Source: Albimonas sp963977235 (GTDB taxonomy: Bacteria; Pseudomonadota; Alphaproteobacteria; Rhodobacterales; Rhodobacteraceae). Taken from it: a DNA stretch of 64,000 nt. The notes beneath the pieces were generated by a model, which made no database searches, had not been told where the DNA came from, and was given only the letters and a program-made list of their open reading frames with translations. The position numbers were made by a program, and so were the translations under genes. Below, piece by piece: positions 19,601 through 27,288 of the stretch. Where the stretch lies: contig NZ_CAXBOD010000004.1 of NCBI RefSeq assembly GCF_963977235.1, forward strand, positions 62,001 to 126,000, in the 5' to 3' direction. The number at the start of each line of letters is the position of its first letter. Within the stretch, counting starts at the first letter, position 1.

Positions 19601-19720
19601 ATGCCGCGGCCCGCACCGCAGGCGCGCCTTCAGGGCGCGCTCGATCGACTGACCGTCTCCGCGTTCCCTGGCCCCGCGCTCTCCGGCCCCGCGCTCTCCG
19701 ACCGGGGACCCGTCCGATGA
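19601..19720 (+). CDS. Possible 39-residue leader ORF coupled to the CoA-transferase gene
   Basis: Small frame with its own good ribosome site (GGGAGGA nine bases before the ATG at 19601), whereas the CoA-transferase ATG that follows has none. Its TGA overlaps that ATG (ATGA, 19717-19720), the arrangement of translational coupling. The peptide starts MPRPAPQARLQGALDRL and contains the repeat GPALS twice, from a 15-base direct repeat (GGCCCCGCGCTCTCC). No known family. It may simply be a coupling leader rather than a functional peptide. Confidence 0.45.
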   Translation: MPRPAPQARLQGALDRLTVSAFPGPALSGPALSDRGPVR

Positions 19721-22044
19721 GCGGCCCGCTTTCGGGGCTGCGCGCCGTCGAGATCGGCGGCGGCGTGGGCGGCGCCTGGTGCGGGCGGATGCTCGCCGAC
19801 CTGGGCGTCGAGGTGCTGCGCGTCGAGCCGCAGGGCGGCGATCCCCTGCGCCTGCGCCGCGAGGTTCCCGACGATCCCGCGACGCAGGGGCTGCTGCACG
19901 CCTGGCTCGATCACGGCAAGACGCCGCTGACCGGCGACCTCGCGGCCGCCATTGCCGAGGCCGACCTGCTGATCCTGGGCGAGGAGGCCCCCCGCCCCGC
20001 CCCCGCCGCGCAGCCCCGCGCCGCCACCGTCGACCTGCGCTGGTTCGCGGGCGGGGGCCCGCGCTCGGACTGGGCGGGCTCGGACGCGGTGGTGCAGGCG
20101 CTGATCGGCATGGTCCATGTCGTCGGCCCCACGGACGAGGCCCCCCAGCAGCTGGGCGACCTGCAGGCGGCCATGATCGGGGGCGTCCACGCCCTTCACG
20201 CGGGGCTCGCCGCGCTTTACGCCGGCGGCCGTCACCGGGCGTTCGAGGTGGGCATCCTCGAGGCCAACCTCTGCCTCTCGGAGCTCGCGATGGCCGACGC
20301 GGTCATCTACGACCGCAAGTGCGAGCGGCGGGGCGTGAACCGCTTCTTCCCGACCTGCCCCGTTTCGTCCCACCGCTGCGCGGACGGCAAGTGGCTGGGC
20401 ATCACCGTGCTGACGCCCGCGCAATGGGCCGGCTTCTGCGAGATGCTGGAGCTGCCGGAGTGGGCGACCGACCCCGGGCTGGCCACCATCCAGCTCCGCG
20501 GCGAGCGGGTGGACGAGATCGAGCCGGTGATCGACGCCCGCCTCCGGACCCGCCCGGCCGAGGAATGGGCCGCGCTGGGCCGCAAGATGCGCGTGCCGAT
20601 GGCCGTGGTGCCGGATGCGGAGATGCTGCTCGACCACCCGATCTTCGGCCCCCGCGGCCTGATGGGCGAGATCGAGGCCGACGGCCGCCGCCTGACCGCC
20701 CCGCGCTCGCCGATCCGCGTGGTCGACACCGGCGGCGGGGCGAGCCCGCTGGACACCTCCGCCGCCGCCGAGGCCGCGCCGGGCGAGCCGCTGACCGGGC
20801 TGCGGGTCGCCGATTTCTCGATGGGGTGGGCCGGGCCGCTGGTGACGCGGATCCTGGCCGATCTCGGGGCCGAGGTGATCAAGATCGAGGCCGGGCGCTA
20901 TCCCGACTGGTGGCGCGGCACGCTGTGGGACGCCGAGTCGATCGCCCGCGGCCAGTACGAGGAATCGCGCCGCTTCACCGCCCTGAACCGCGGCAAGAAG
21001 AGCGTCAGCCTCGATCTGACCACCTCCGAGGGCAAGCGTCTGGCCAAGGCGCTGGTCGACGCCAGCCAGCTGACGGTCGAGAACCACGCCGCCACGGTGA
21101 TGGAGCGGCTGGGCATGGGGTGGGAGGCGCTCTCGAAAGGGCGCGACGACCTGGTGATGATCTCGGCCTCGGCCTTCGGCACGGGGAACGCCTGGTCCGA
21201 CACGCGGGCCTATGGCTCGACGCTCGAGCAGGCCTCGGGGCTGCCCTCGTTCCGGGGCGATCCCGCCTGGCCTCCGACGATGGGCCACATCGCCTATGGC
21301 GACCCGGTGGGCGGACTTTATGGCGCGGCGGCGGCGCTGGCCGCGCTGGTGCACCGGCGACGCGGCGGCAAGGGCCAGTGGCTGAACCTGAGCCAGGTGG
21401 AGTGCCTGGTGCCCTTCGCCGCCCCCGCCCTGCTGGCCCGCGGCGTCACCGGGCGCGAGCCGACCCGCCTGCGCAACCGCCATGTCGACATGGTCCCCCA
21501 CGGCCTTTATCCCGGCCTTGGCGAGGATCGCTGGATCCATGTCGCGGCCCGCGACGAGGCCGCCTGGGCGAGCCTCGCGCGGACCATCGGGCGGCCGGAT
21601 CTGGCCGATCTCGATCTTGAAGCCCGCCGCGCGCGGGAGGACGAGATCGACGCCGCGCTCTCCGAATGGACCGCCCCGCGCGACATCCATCAGACCGCCG
21701 AGGCGCTGCAGGCCGCGGGCGTCATCGCCGCCCCGGTGCAGACCCCCGAGGAGACGCTCGAGGACGCCCATTTCGCCGCCGTCGGCGCGCATCTGGACAT
21801 CGAGCGGCCCCATGTCGGCCTGCAGCGCCAGTTCTCGCTGCCGATCCTCGAGGAGGGCCGGCGCAAGCCGCCCCGCGCGCCCGCCCCGCTGCTGGGCGCG
21901 GACACCCACGCGGTGCTGACCGGCGCCCTCGGCGTCGACGAGGCCGCCTATCAGGCGCTGGTCGCCTCGGGCGTGATCAGCCTGCGCCCCACCGCCCTGC
22001 GCGCCGCGGCCCCGGCCGCCGGCGCGCCGGTTCCCGCCGAATGA
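19717..22044 (+). CDS. Double-domain CaiB/BaiF (family III) CoA-transferase
   Basis: 775 residues, about twice the usual 400, because two CaiB/BaiF domains are fused. N-half: LSGLRAVEIGGGVGGAWCGRM (starts at residue 5), catalytic-Asp candidate D148 in LGDLQAAMIGG. C-half starts near residue 360 with LTGLRVADFSMGWAGPLVTR, continues FTALNRGKKSVSLDL, with candidate D529 in AYGDPVGGLYGAAA. Family III enzymes move CoA between carboxylates through an aspartyl-CoA thioester; the Asp positions here are assigned by analogy with formyl-CoA transferase. The C-half is closer to the family consensus; the N-half lacks the ALNRGKKS block and may be regulatory or structural. First full-size gene of its operon. 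Confidence 0.9.
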   Translation: MSGPLSGLRAVEIGGGVGGAWCGRMLADLGVEVLRVEPQGGDPLRLRREVPDDPATQGLLHAWLDHGKTPLTGDLAAAIAEADLLILGEEAPRPAPAAQPRAATVDLRWFAGGGPRSDWAGSDAVVQALIGMVHVVGPTDEAPQQLGDLQAAMIGGVHALHAGLAALYAGGRHRAFEVGILEANLCLSELAMADAVIYDRKCERRGVNRFFPTCPVSSHRCADGKWLGITVLTPAQWAGFCEMLELPEWATDPGLATIQLRGERVDEIEPVIDARLRTRPAEEWAALGRKMRVPMAVVPDAEMLLDHPIFGPRGLMGEIEADGRRLTAPRSPIRVVDTGGGASPLDTSAAAEAAPGEPLTGLRVADFSMGWAGPLVTRILADLGAEVIKIEAGRYPDWWRGTLWDAESIARGQYEESRRFTALNRGKKSVSLDLTTSEGKRLAKALVDASQLTVENHAATVMERLGMGWEALSKGRDDLVMISASAFGTGNAWSDTRAYGSTLEQASGLPSFRGDPAWPPTMGHIAYGDPVGGLYGAAAALAALVHRRRGGKGQWLNLSQVECLVPFAAPALLARGVTGREPTRLRNRHVDMVPHGLYPGLGEDRWIHVAARDEAAWASLARTIGRPDLADLDLEARRAREDEIDAALSEWTAPRDIHQTAEALQAAGVIAAPVQTPEETLEDAHFAAVGAHLDIERPHVGLQRQFSLPILEEGRRKPPRAPAPLLGADTHAVLTGALGVDEAAYQALVASGVISLRPTALRAAAPAAGAPVPAE

Positions 22045-22108
22045 CCCCCTCCCGTCCCCGCGCCCTGCCCGGCGCGGGGCGCCGACGCCGCCTGCAGGAG
22101 ACGCTCCG

Positions 22109-22957
22109 ATGAGCTTCCAGGAGATCCTGGTCTCGACCGCCGAGGACGTGACCACCATCACCCTCAACCGACCCGACCGGCTGAACGCCTACACCCCCAC
22201 GCTGGCCAACGAGCTGCAGACCGCCGTGCAGCAGGCCGGCGTCGATCCCGCCTGCCGGGCGATCGTGATCACCGGCGCCGGGCGCGGCTTCTGCGCGGGC
22301 GCCGACATGGGGGTGCTGGAGAACGCGGTGTCCTCGAAGGGGACCTCCGAGAACAAGCCCGACGCGACCGCCCCCCAGGGCGATCCGCGCTTCTCGTCCG
22401 CGCCGGGGCCGGCGCTGGGCGACGTCTATGCCGGACGCTTCGGCTACCTCTACAGCTGCCCCAAGCCGGTGATCGCCAAGATCAACGGCCCCTGCGCGGG
22501 CATCGGCCTGATCCTCGCGCTCTACTGCGACCTGCGCTACGCGGCCGAGGAGGCCAAGTTCACCACCGCCTTCGCCGCCCGCGGCCTGGTGGCCGAGCAT
22601 GGCATCGCCTGGCTGCTGCCGCGCCTGGTGGGCGAGGCCAACGCGCTCGACCTGCTGTTCTCGGCCCGCAAGTTCACCGGCGCCGAGGCGCAGGGCATGG
22701 GCCTGGTCAACCGCGCGGTCCCGGGCGAGAGCCTGGACGCGCTGGTCGCGGGCGTGGCGCAGAGCATGGCCAGGGAGGTCTCGCCCCGCTCCGTCGCGGT
22801 GATGAAGCGGCAGGTGCGGGCCTCGTATTTCCAGAGCTTCGGGGAATCGCTGGCCATCGCCGACGCCGAGATGAAGCGCAGCTTCGAGGCCCCCGACTTC
22901 GGCGAGGGCGTCAAGAGCTTCGTCGAGCGTCGCCCCCCCGCCTTCCCCGCGGTGTGA
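22109..22957 (+). CDS. Crotonase-family enzyme (enoyl-CoA hydratase/isomerase)
   Basis: 282 residues with crotonase landmarks: ITLNRPDRLNAY, oxyanion loop GFCAGADM (about 67-74), and NGPCAGIGLILALYCDLRYA. The two glutamates of true hydratases are absent from their usual places. Instead E164-region sequence reads ARGLVAEHGIAWLLPRL, in which the Glu of AEHG aligns with the Asp of PaaG-type isomerases (GLVPDCGGTWLLPR). That favours an isomerase or a non-classical hydratase (inference). A 35-residue insertion rich in Ser, Pro and Lys follows the oxyanion loop. Ribosome site CAGGAGAC precedes the ATG; the gene follows the CoA-transferase. Confidence 0.88.
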   Translation: MSFQEILVSTAEDVTTITLNRPDRLNAYTPTLANELQTAVQQAGVDPACRAIVITGAGRGFCAGADMGVLENAVSSKGTSENKPDATAPQGDPRFSSAPGPALGDVYAGRFGYLYSCPKPVIAKINGPCAGIGLILALYCDLRYAAEEAKFTTAFAARGLVAEHGIAWLLPRLVGEANALDLLFSARKFTGAEAQGMGLVNRAVPGESLDALVAGVAQSMAREVSPRSVAVMKRQVRASYFQSFGESLAIADAEMKRSFEAPDFGEGVKSFVERRPPAFPAV

Positions 22958-22965
22958 GGGCGCGC

Positions 22966-24090
22966 ATGTCCGTGACGCAAGCCCCCAGGGCCTCCGGCTC
23001 CCCGCAGGGAGACGGCGACACGCCCCGCACCCAGGCGCCGAGCGAGGTGCATCGCTTTGACGCCGATGCGCTGGCCGCCTGGCTGGCGCCGCATCTGCCC
23101 GAGGCGGCGCAGGGTCTCGAGGTCGCCCAGTTCCAGGGCGGCATGTCGAACCCGACGTTCCTGCTGACCGGCGCGCAGGGCACGCGCTGGGTGCTGCGCA
23201 AGAAGCCGCCGGGCAAGCTGCTGCCCAAGGCCCACGCCGTCGATCGCGAATACCGCGCCATGGCGGCGATGGAGGGCACGCCCGTCCCCGCCCCGAAGAT
23301 GATCGCCTACTGCGACGACCCGGCCGTGATCGGGGCCGAGTTCTATGTGATGGAGCATGTCGAGGGCCGGGTGATCCCCTCGGCCGCGCTGGCCCCGATG
23401 AAGCCCGAGCACCGGCGCGAGGCCGCCTTCGCGCTGGTCGACGCGCTGGCCGACCTGCACGCGGTCGACTGGCGCAAGGACCTCGAGGGGTTCGGCAAGC
23501 CCGACGGCTATGTGGTGCGCCAGACCGCCCGCTGGGCCGGTCAGGTCGAGGGGGCCAAGGACGTGCTGCCCGCCGATCTCGACTATTCCGACCTCGACTG
23601 GCTGCGGACCTGGCTGGAGACCCATGCCCCGGGCGCGCGCGACGAATCCACCGTCGTGCATGGCGACTACCGCCCCGGCAACGTGATCCTGCATCCCACC
23701 GAGCCGAAGCTGCTGGCGATCCTCGACTGGGAGCTGTGCACCATCGGGCACCCGCTGTCGGATCTGGCCTACCTGCTGCGGCCCTGGCGGATGCCCGAGG
23801 GCTCGCCCGACCGGGTCGACCCGCAGGCCGACGGCATGCCCACCGAGGCGGAGCTCGTCGAGCGCTATCGCCTGCGCTCGGGGCGCGAGCGGATCGAGGA
23901 CTGGCCGATCTACATGGCCTTTTCGATGTTCCGCCTTGCCGCCATCGCCATGGGCGTGGCGGCCCGCGCCGCGCAGGGCAACGTCAGCTCGGCCGGCGTG
24001 GACCCGATCGCGATGTGCGAACGCGGCCGGGTGATGGCCGCCGCCGGCCGCCGCGTGGCCGAGGAGGCCGACGCGGAGGCGGGCCGCTGA
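22966..24090 (+). CDS. Phosphotransferase-family protein, ACAD10/11-like kinase domain
   Basis: 374 residues, aminoglycoside-phosphotransferase/choline-kinase fold. The catalytic loop is VVHGDYRPGNVI (Asp and Asn of HGDxxxxN), the metal Asp is in ILDWELCTIGHPLSDLAYLL, and the N-lobe shows the nucleotide-binding FQGGMSNPTFLL. This subgroup is usually encoded next to acyl-CoA dehydrogenases and is fused to one in animal ACAD10/ACAD11, where it takes part in 4-hydroxyacyl-CoA breakdown (family knowledge). Here the acyl-CoA dehydrogenase follows 228 bases downstream. The ATG at 22966 has GAGGG upstream; a GTG at 22954 overlapping the previous stop is an alternative start. Confidence 0.87.
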   Translation: MSVTQAPRASGSPQGDGDTPRTQAPSEVHRFDADALAAWLAPHLPEAAQGLEVAQFQGGMSNPTFLLTGAQGTRWVLRKKPPGKLLPKAHAVDREYRAMAAMEGTPVPAPKMIAYCDDPAVIGAEFYVMEHVEGRVIPSAALAPMKPEHRREAAFALVDALADLHAVDWRKDLEGFGKPDGYVVRQTARWAGQVEGAKDVLPADLDYSDLDWLRTWLETHAPGARDESTVVHGDYRPGNVILHPTEPKLLAILDWELCTIGHPLSDLAYLLRPWRMPEGSPDRVDPQADGMPTEAELVERYRLRSGRERIEDWPIYMAFSMFRLAAIAMGVAARAAQGNVSSAGVDPIAMCERGRVMAAAGRRVAEEADAEAGR

Positions 24091-24177
24091 GCCCGCGCGA
24101 GACCGGGCCGCCTGCGCAGCCCGGAGGCGTCCCGCGACCCGGCCCTGCGGCGGCTTGCCGACCGGCCGACAGGCAAC

Positions 24178-24206
24178 TTGACGGAGGGGGCGACGCCCCC
24201 TAGCGT
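24178..24206 (+). promoter_or_regulatory. Candidate promoter of the acyl-CoA dehydrogenase gene
   Basis: TTGACG (24178-24183), 17-base spacer, TAGCGT (24201-24206). The spacer is an almost perfect GC hairpin (GGGGGCGACGCCCCC). Just upstream at about 24164 is GACAGG, a possible degenerate half-site of the CTGAC/GTCAG operator. It suggests the dehydrogenase can be expressed apart from the genes before it. Confidence 0.5.
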
Positions 24207-24318
24207 CGCACCCGACGTCCCCCGGGGCCCCTCGGCAGGGCCCGTCCAGGACCCGCCCCGCGGCGCGGTCCCAACACTTCGAAGGCGCCCCCGACGCGCC
24301 GTCTCTGGGAGGAGATCC

Positions 24319-25629
24319 GTGAAACATTCCCTGCCCCACCAGGACATGAACGACCTGACCATGTCCGAGAAGGTCCGCCCGCTGCTGGACAAGGTGATCC
24401 GGCACGTGCGCGACAACTGCGATCCCGTGCTCGAGGAATTCCAGAGCCTGGACGCGAAGAAGTCCGACCGCTGGAGCTGGCACCCCCGCCAGCTCGAGAT
24501 CATGGAAGAGCTGAAGAACAAGGCCAAGAAAGACGGCCTGTGGAACTTCTTCCTGCCCAACTCCGAGACCGGCGAGGGTCTGTCGAACCTCGACTACACC
24601 TACATCGCGGTCGAGCTGGGCAAGAACCCGCTGGCCTCGAAGTCGCTGAACTGCTCGGCCCCCGACACCGGCAACATGGAAGTGCTGGAGCGCGTCGGCA
24701 CGCCCGAGCAGAAAGAGAAGTGGCTCAAGCCGCTTCTGAACGGCGAGATCCGCTCCTGCTTCGGGATGACCGAGCCGGACGTGGCGTCCTCGGATGCGCG
24801 CAACATCCACACCACCGCCAAGCTCGAGGGCGACGAGTGGGTGATCAACGGCGAGAAGTACTACATCTCCGGCGCCGGCGATCCGCAGTGCAAGATCATG
24901 ATCTGCATGGTCCTGACCGACCCCGAGGCCGAGCCCTTCCGCCAGCAGTCCCAGATCCTGGTGCCGATGGACACGCCCGGCGTGAACGTGCTGGGCCCGA
25001 TGTGCGTCTTCGGCCATGACGACGCGCCCCACGGCCACATGCACATCAAGCTCGAGAACGTGCGCGTGCCCAAGGAGAACATCCTCTGGGGCGTGGGCAA
25101 GGGCTTCGAGATCTCCCAGGTCCGCCTGGGCCCGGGCCGGATCCATCACTGCATGCGCTCGATCGGCTCGGCCGAGAAGGCGCTGGACCTGATGATCTCG
25201 CGCGGGATCAACCGTCAGGCCTTCGGCAAGCGGATCATCGATCTCGGCAAGAACATGGAGACCATCTCCCGCGCCCGGATCGAGATCGAGGCGATGCGCC
25301 TGATGGTCCTCAAGGCCGCCAAGGCGATGGATGTGCTGGGCAACAAGGAGGCCCGGGTCTGGGTCTCGATGGTCAAGGCGATGGTGCCCGAGAAGTGCTG
25401 CCAGATCATCGACCAGGCGATGCAGGTGCATGGCGCGACCGGCGTCTCGCAGTGGTCGCCGCTCTCGGAGATGTACACCAAGCAGCGCACCCTGCGTTTG
25501 GCCGACGGCCCCGACGAGGTGCACCACAACGTCATCGCGCGGGCCGAGGTGAAGGACTTCCAGTCCTCCAACGACCGCCAGTCGGCGATGAAGAACACGC
25601 TCGGCGGCAAGATGTTCGAGGGTCCGTGA
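24319..25629 (+). CDS. Acyl-CoA dehydrogenase (ACAD10/11-like)
   Basis: FAD-dependent dehydrogenase of 436 residues, with an extended N-terminus as in ACAD10/11-type enzymes. Substrate/FAD signature CFGMTEPDVASSDARN (about 151-166), middle domain INGEKYYISGAG, C-terminal QVRLGPGRIHHCMRSIGSAE and QVHGATGVSQWSPLS. Near the position of the catalytic base the sequence is LADGPDEVHHN, suggesting Asp rather than the usual Glu, as I recall for ACAD11-type members (alignment by eye). The GTG at 24319 is chosen for the GGGAGGAG upstream; ATG codons at 24346 and 24361 are alternatives. Oxidises acyl-CoA to enoyl-CoA, electrons going to ETF. Pairs with the kinase-like gene before it. Confidence 0.9.
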   Translation: MKHSLPHQDMNDLTMSEKVRPLLDKVIRHVRDNCDPVLEEFQSLDAKKSDRWSWHPRQLEIMEELKNKAKKDGLWNFFLPNSETGEGLSNLDYTYIAVELGKNPLASKSLNCSAPDTGNMEVLERVGTPEQKEKWLKPLLNGEIRSCFGMTEPDVASSDARNIHTTAKLEGDEWVINGEKYYISGAGDPQCKIMICMVLTDPEAEPFRQQSQILVPMDTPGVNVLGPMCVFGHDDAPHGHMHIKLENVRVPKENILWGVGKGFEISQVRLGPGRIHHCMRSIGSAEKALDLMISRGINRQAFGKRIIDLGKNMETISRARIEIEAMRLMVLKAAKAMDVLGNKEARVWVSMVKAMVPEKCCQIIDQAMQVHGATGVSQWSPLSEMYTKQRTLRLADGPDEVHHNVIARAEVKDFQSSNDRQSAMKNTLGGKMFEGP

Positions 25630-25674
25630 GGTCCCTCCGGGCGGCCTGAGCGCCGCCCCCGCCCGACCCTTCGA

Positions 25675-25703
25675 CGCCCCGCCCGGTCCCGCCGGGCGGG
25701 GCG
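25675..25703 (+). terminator. Probable intrinsic terminator after the acyl-CoA dehydrogenase gene
   Basis: Perfect 12-bp stem: CGCCCCGCCCGG (25675-25686) and CCGGGCGGGGCG (25692-25703), loop of five, followed by TTCTGCT. The T-tract is short, as in many GC-rich genomes. It separates the preceding operon from the MDR oxidoreductase gene. Confidence 0.7.
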
Positions 25704-25914
25704 TTCTGCTGTGGATCGACCCCGGCGTGCGGACCGCTTTGCGGGGCCAGGCCGCCAGTCCGGCCGGGCGCGGCGCGTCACCTTCGCGAGGAGGCATCGG
25801 CGGCGGGATTGCCGCGCGCGCGCGTCTCGTGTTCGATGGCGCCGCAGGTTCGAGGCGCCGGACCTTCGATCCGAAGCCATCTGCATCCTGACCCCGAACC
25901 CCGGAGATATCGGC

Positions 25915-27027
25915 ATGGGCACCACCGGCAAGCAGCTTTTCACCACGCTTGAAAGCAACGGCACGCTCACCGTCGCGATCGAGGACGTGACCTTTCCCGA
26001 TCCGACCGGCAACCAGGTGCTGGTGAAGATGGAGGCGGCCCCGATCAACCCCTCGGACCTCGCCATCCTTGCCGGCGCGGCCGATCTCGAGACCGCCGAA
26101 TACTCGCCCGGCAAATACGTCGCCACCATGCCCGAGCCGTTCAATTCCGGCTCCAAGGCGCGTCATGGGCTGAAGCTTCCCGCCGGCAACGAAGGCGCGG
26201 GCACGGTCGTGGCCACGGGCGAGGGCGACAAGGCCAGGGCGCTGATGGGGCAGCGCGTCGCCTGCGTGCCGGGCAACGCCTACAGCCAGTACTGCGTCGC
26301 CGACGCCGGCATGTGCCTGCCGCTGGGCGACTATACGGCCGAGGACGGCGCGAGCGGCTTCGTCAACCCGATGACCGCGCTCGGCTTCGTGGAGAACGCG
26401 AAGATGGACGGGCAGGACGCCATCCTGCACACGGTCGGGGCCTCGAACCTCGGTCAGATGCTGACCCGCATCTGCGAGGAAGACGGCCTCGGGCTGGTCA
26501 ATCTGGTGCGGAAGCAGGAGCAGGTCGACCTGCTCGCGCAGCTTGGGTCTACCCATGTCGTCAATACTTCTGAGGACGGTTTCATGGACCGGCTCCGGAC
26601 CGCGATCGACGAGACCGAGGCCTTCTACGGGTTCGATCCGATCGGCGGGGGGAAGTCGGTCGACAGCGTGTTCAAGGCCATGGAGCAGGTCGCGGTCGGC
26701 AAGATGACCGAGTATTCGCGCTACGGCTCGAACCAGAAGAAGCGGATGTTCATCTACGGCCGCCTGGATACGGGGGCGACGATCCTGACGCCCAGCTACG
26801 GCTTCGGCTGGACCCTGTCGGGCTGGCTCCTGTTCCCGTTCCTTCAGTCGGCCGGCGCGGAGACCGTCGCTCGGATGCGCAAGCGCGTGCTCGAGAGCCT
26901 GACGACGACCTTCGCCAGCACCTACAAGAAACGGGTCGATCTCGAAGAGATGCTGACCAAGGACGCCGTGACCGATTATCGCGCGATGAAGACGGGGGAA
27001 AAATACCTCGTCACGCCCTGGAAGTGA
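25915..27027 (+). CDS. Zinc-type MDR alcohol dehydrogenase/quinone oxidoreductase family protein
   Basis: 370-residue medium-chain dehydrogenase/reductase. The catalytic domain shows VLVKMEAAPINPSDLAIL (about 38-55) and PAGNEGAGTVVATG, which resemble the start of mitochondrial enoyl-ACP reductase-type MDRs. The nucleotide domain has HTVGASNLGQML in place of the usual GxGxxG loop. Typical zinc-ligand cysteines are not evident, so it is probably a zinc-free reductase. Substrate unknown. It stands alone between a terminator and a GC-rich gap, with no strong ribosome site before the ATG at 25915. Part of the gene (about 26530-26580) uses noticeably more A/T third positions than its neighbours. 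Confidence 0.85.
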   Translation: MGTTGKQLFTTLESNGTLTVAIEDVTFPDPTGNQVLVKMEAAPINPSDLAILAGAADLETAEYSPGKYVATMPEPFNSGSKARHGLKLPAGNEGAGTVVATGEGDKARALMGQRVACVPGNAYSQYCVADAGMCLPLGDYTAEDGASGFVNPMTALGFVENAKMDGQDAILHTVGASNLGQMLTRICEEDGLGLVNLVRKQEQVDLLAQLGSTHVVNTSEDGFMDRLRTAIDETEAFYGFDPIGGGKSVDSVFKAMEQVAVGKMTEYSRYGSNQKKRMFIYGRLDTGATILTPSYGFGWTLSGWLLFPFLQSAGAETVARMRKRVLESLTTTFASTYKKRVDLEEMLTKDAVTDYRAMKTGEKYLVTPWK

Positions 27028-27288
27028 GGGGGCCCGGTCCGGGGCGGGGGCGGCCGCGCCCCCGGCAGGGCCGGGCGCCCCCGGCGGGGGCGGGAGCGCC
27101 GCGACGGAGGCCGCGCCCGGGCCCGGCGGTCCGCGCGCGGCGCGGGGTCGGCGGGGCGCCCGGGGCGGGCGTCTCCCGGGATCGGCGGCGAGGCGGCGCC
27201 CCAACGTCAGGCATTGTTTGAATTCGTTCCCGCCCTGCGCGATGCTCGCCCGCCGCGCGCCGCGCGGATGTCCGAGAGGCGATTTCAG
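27028..27288 (+). other. Very GC-rich gap with a weak candidate promoter
   Basis: 261 bases. The first 180 are almost pure G and C with overlapping inverted repeats and no reading frame I believe. Near the end, TTGAAT (27218-27223) with a 17-base spacer and GATGCT is a weak candidate promoter for the patatin-like gene. Confidence 0.35.

Noticed and set aside
19717..22044. Apparent loss of a catalytic Asp in the double CoA-transferase (the VDVSxLEA-like segment reads FEVGILEA and WLNLSQVE)
   Set aside because: By analogy with formyl-CoA transferase the catalytic Asp lies earlier, in the GD segment before the glycine-rich helix; both halves keep an Asp there (148 and 529).
26500..26600. Locally lower GC in the MDR oxidoreductase gene as a sign of horizontal transfer
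   Set aside because: The stretch is short, the frame and length are normal, and no mobile element or flanking repeat is present.
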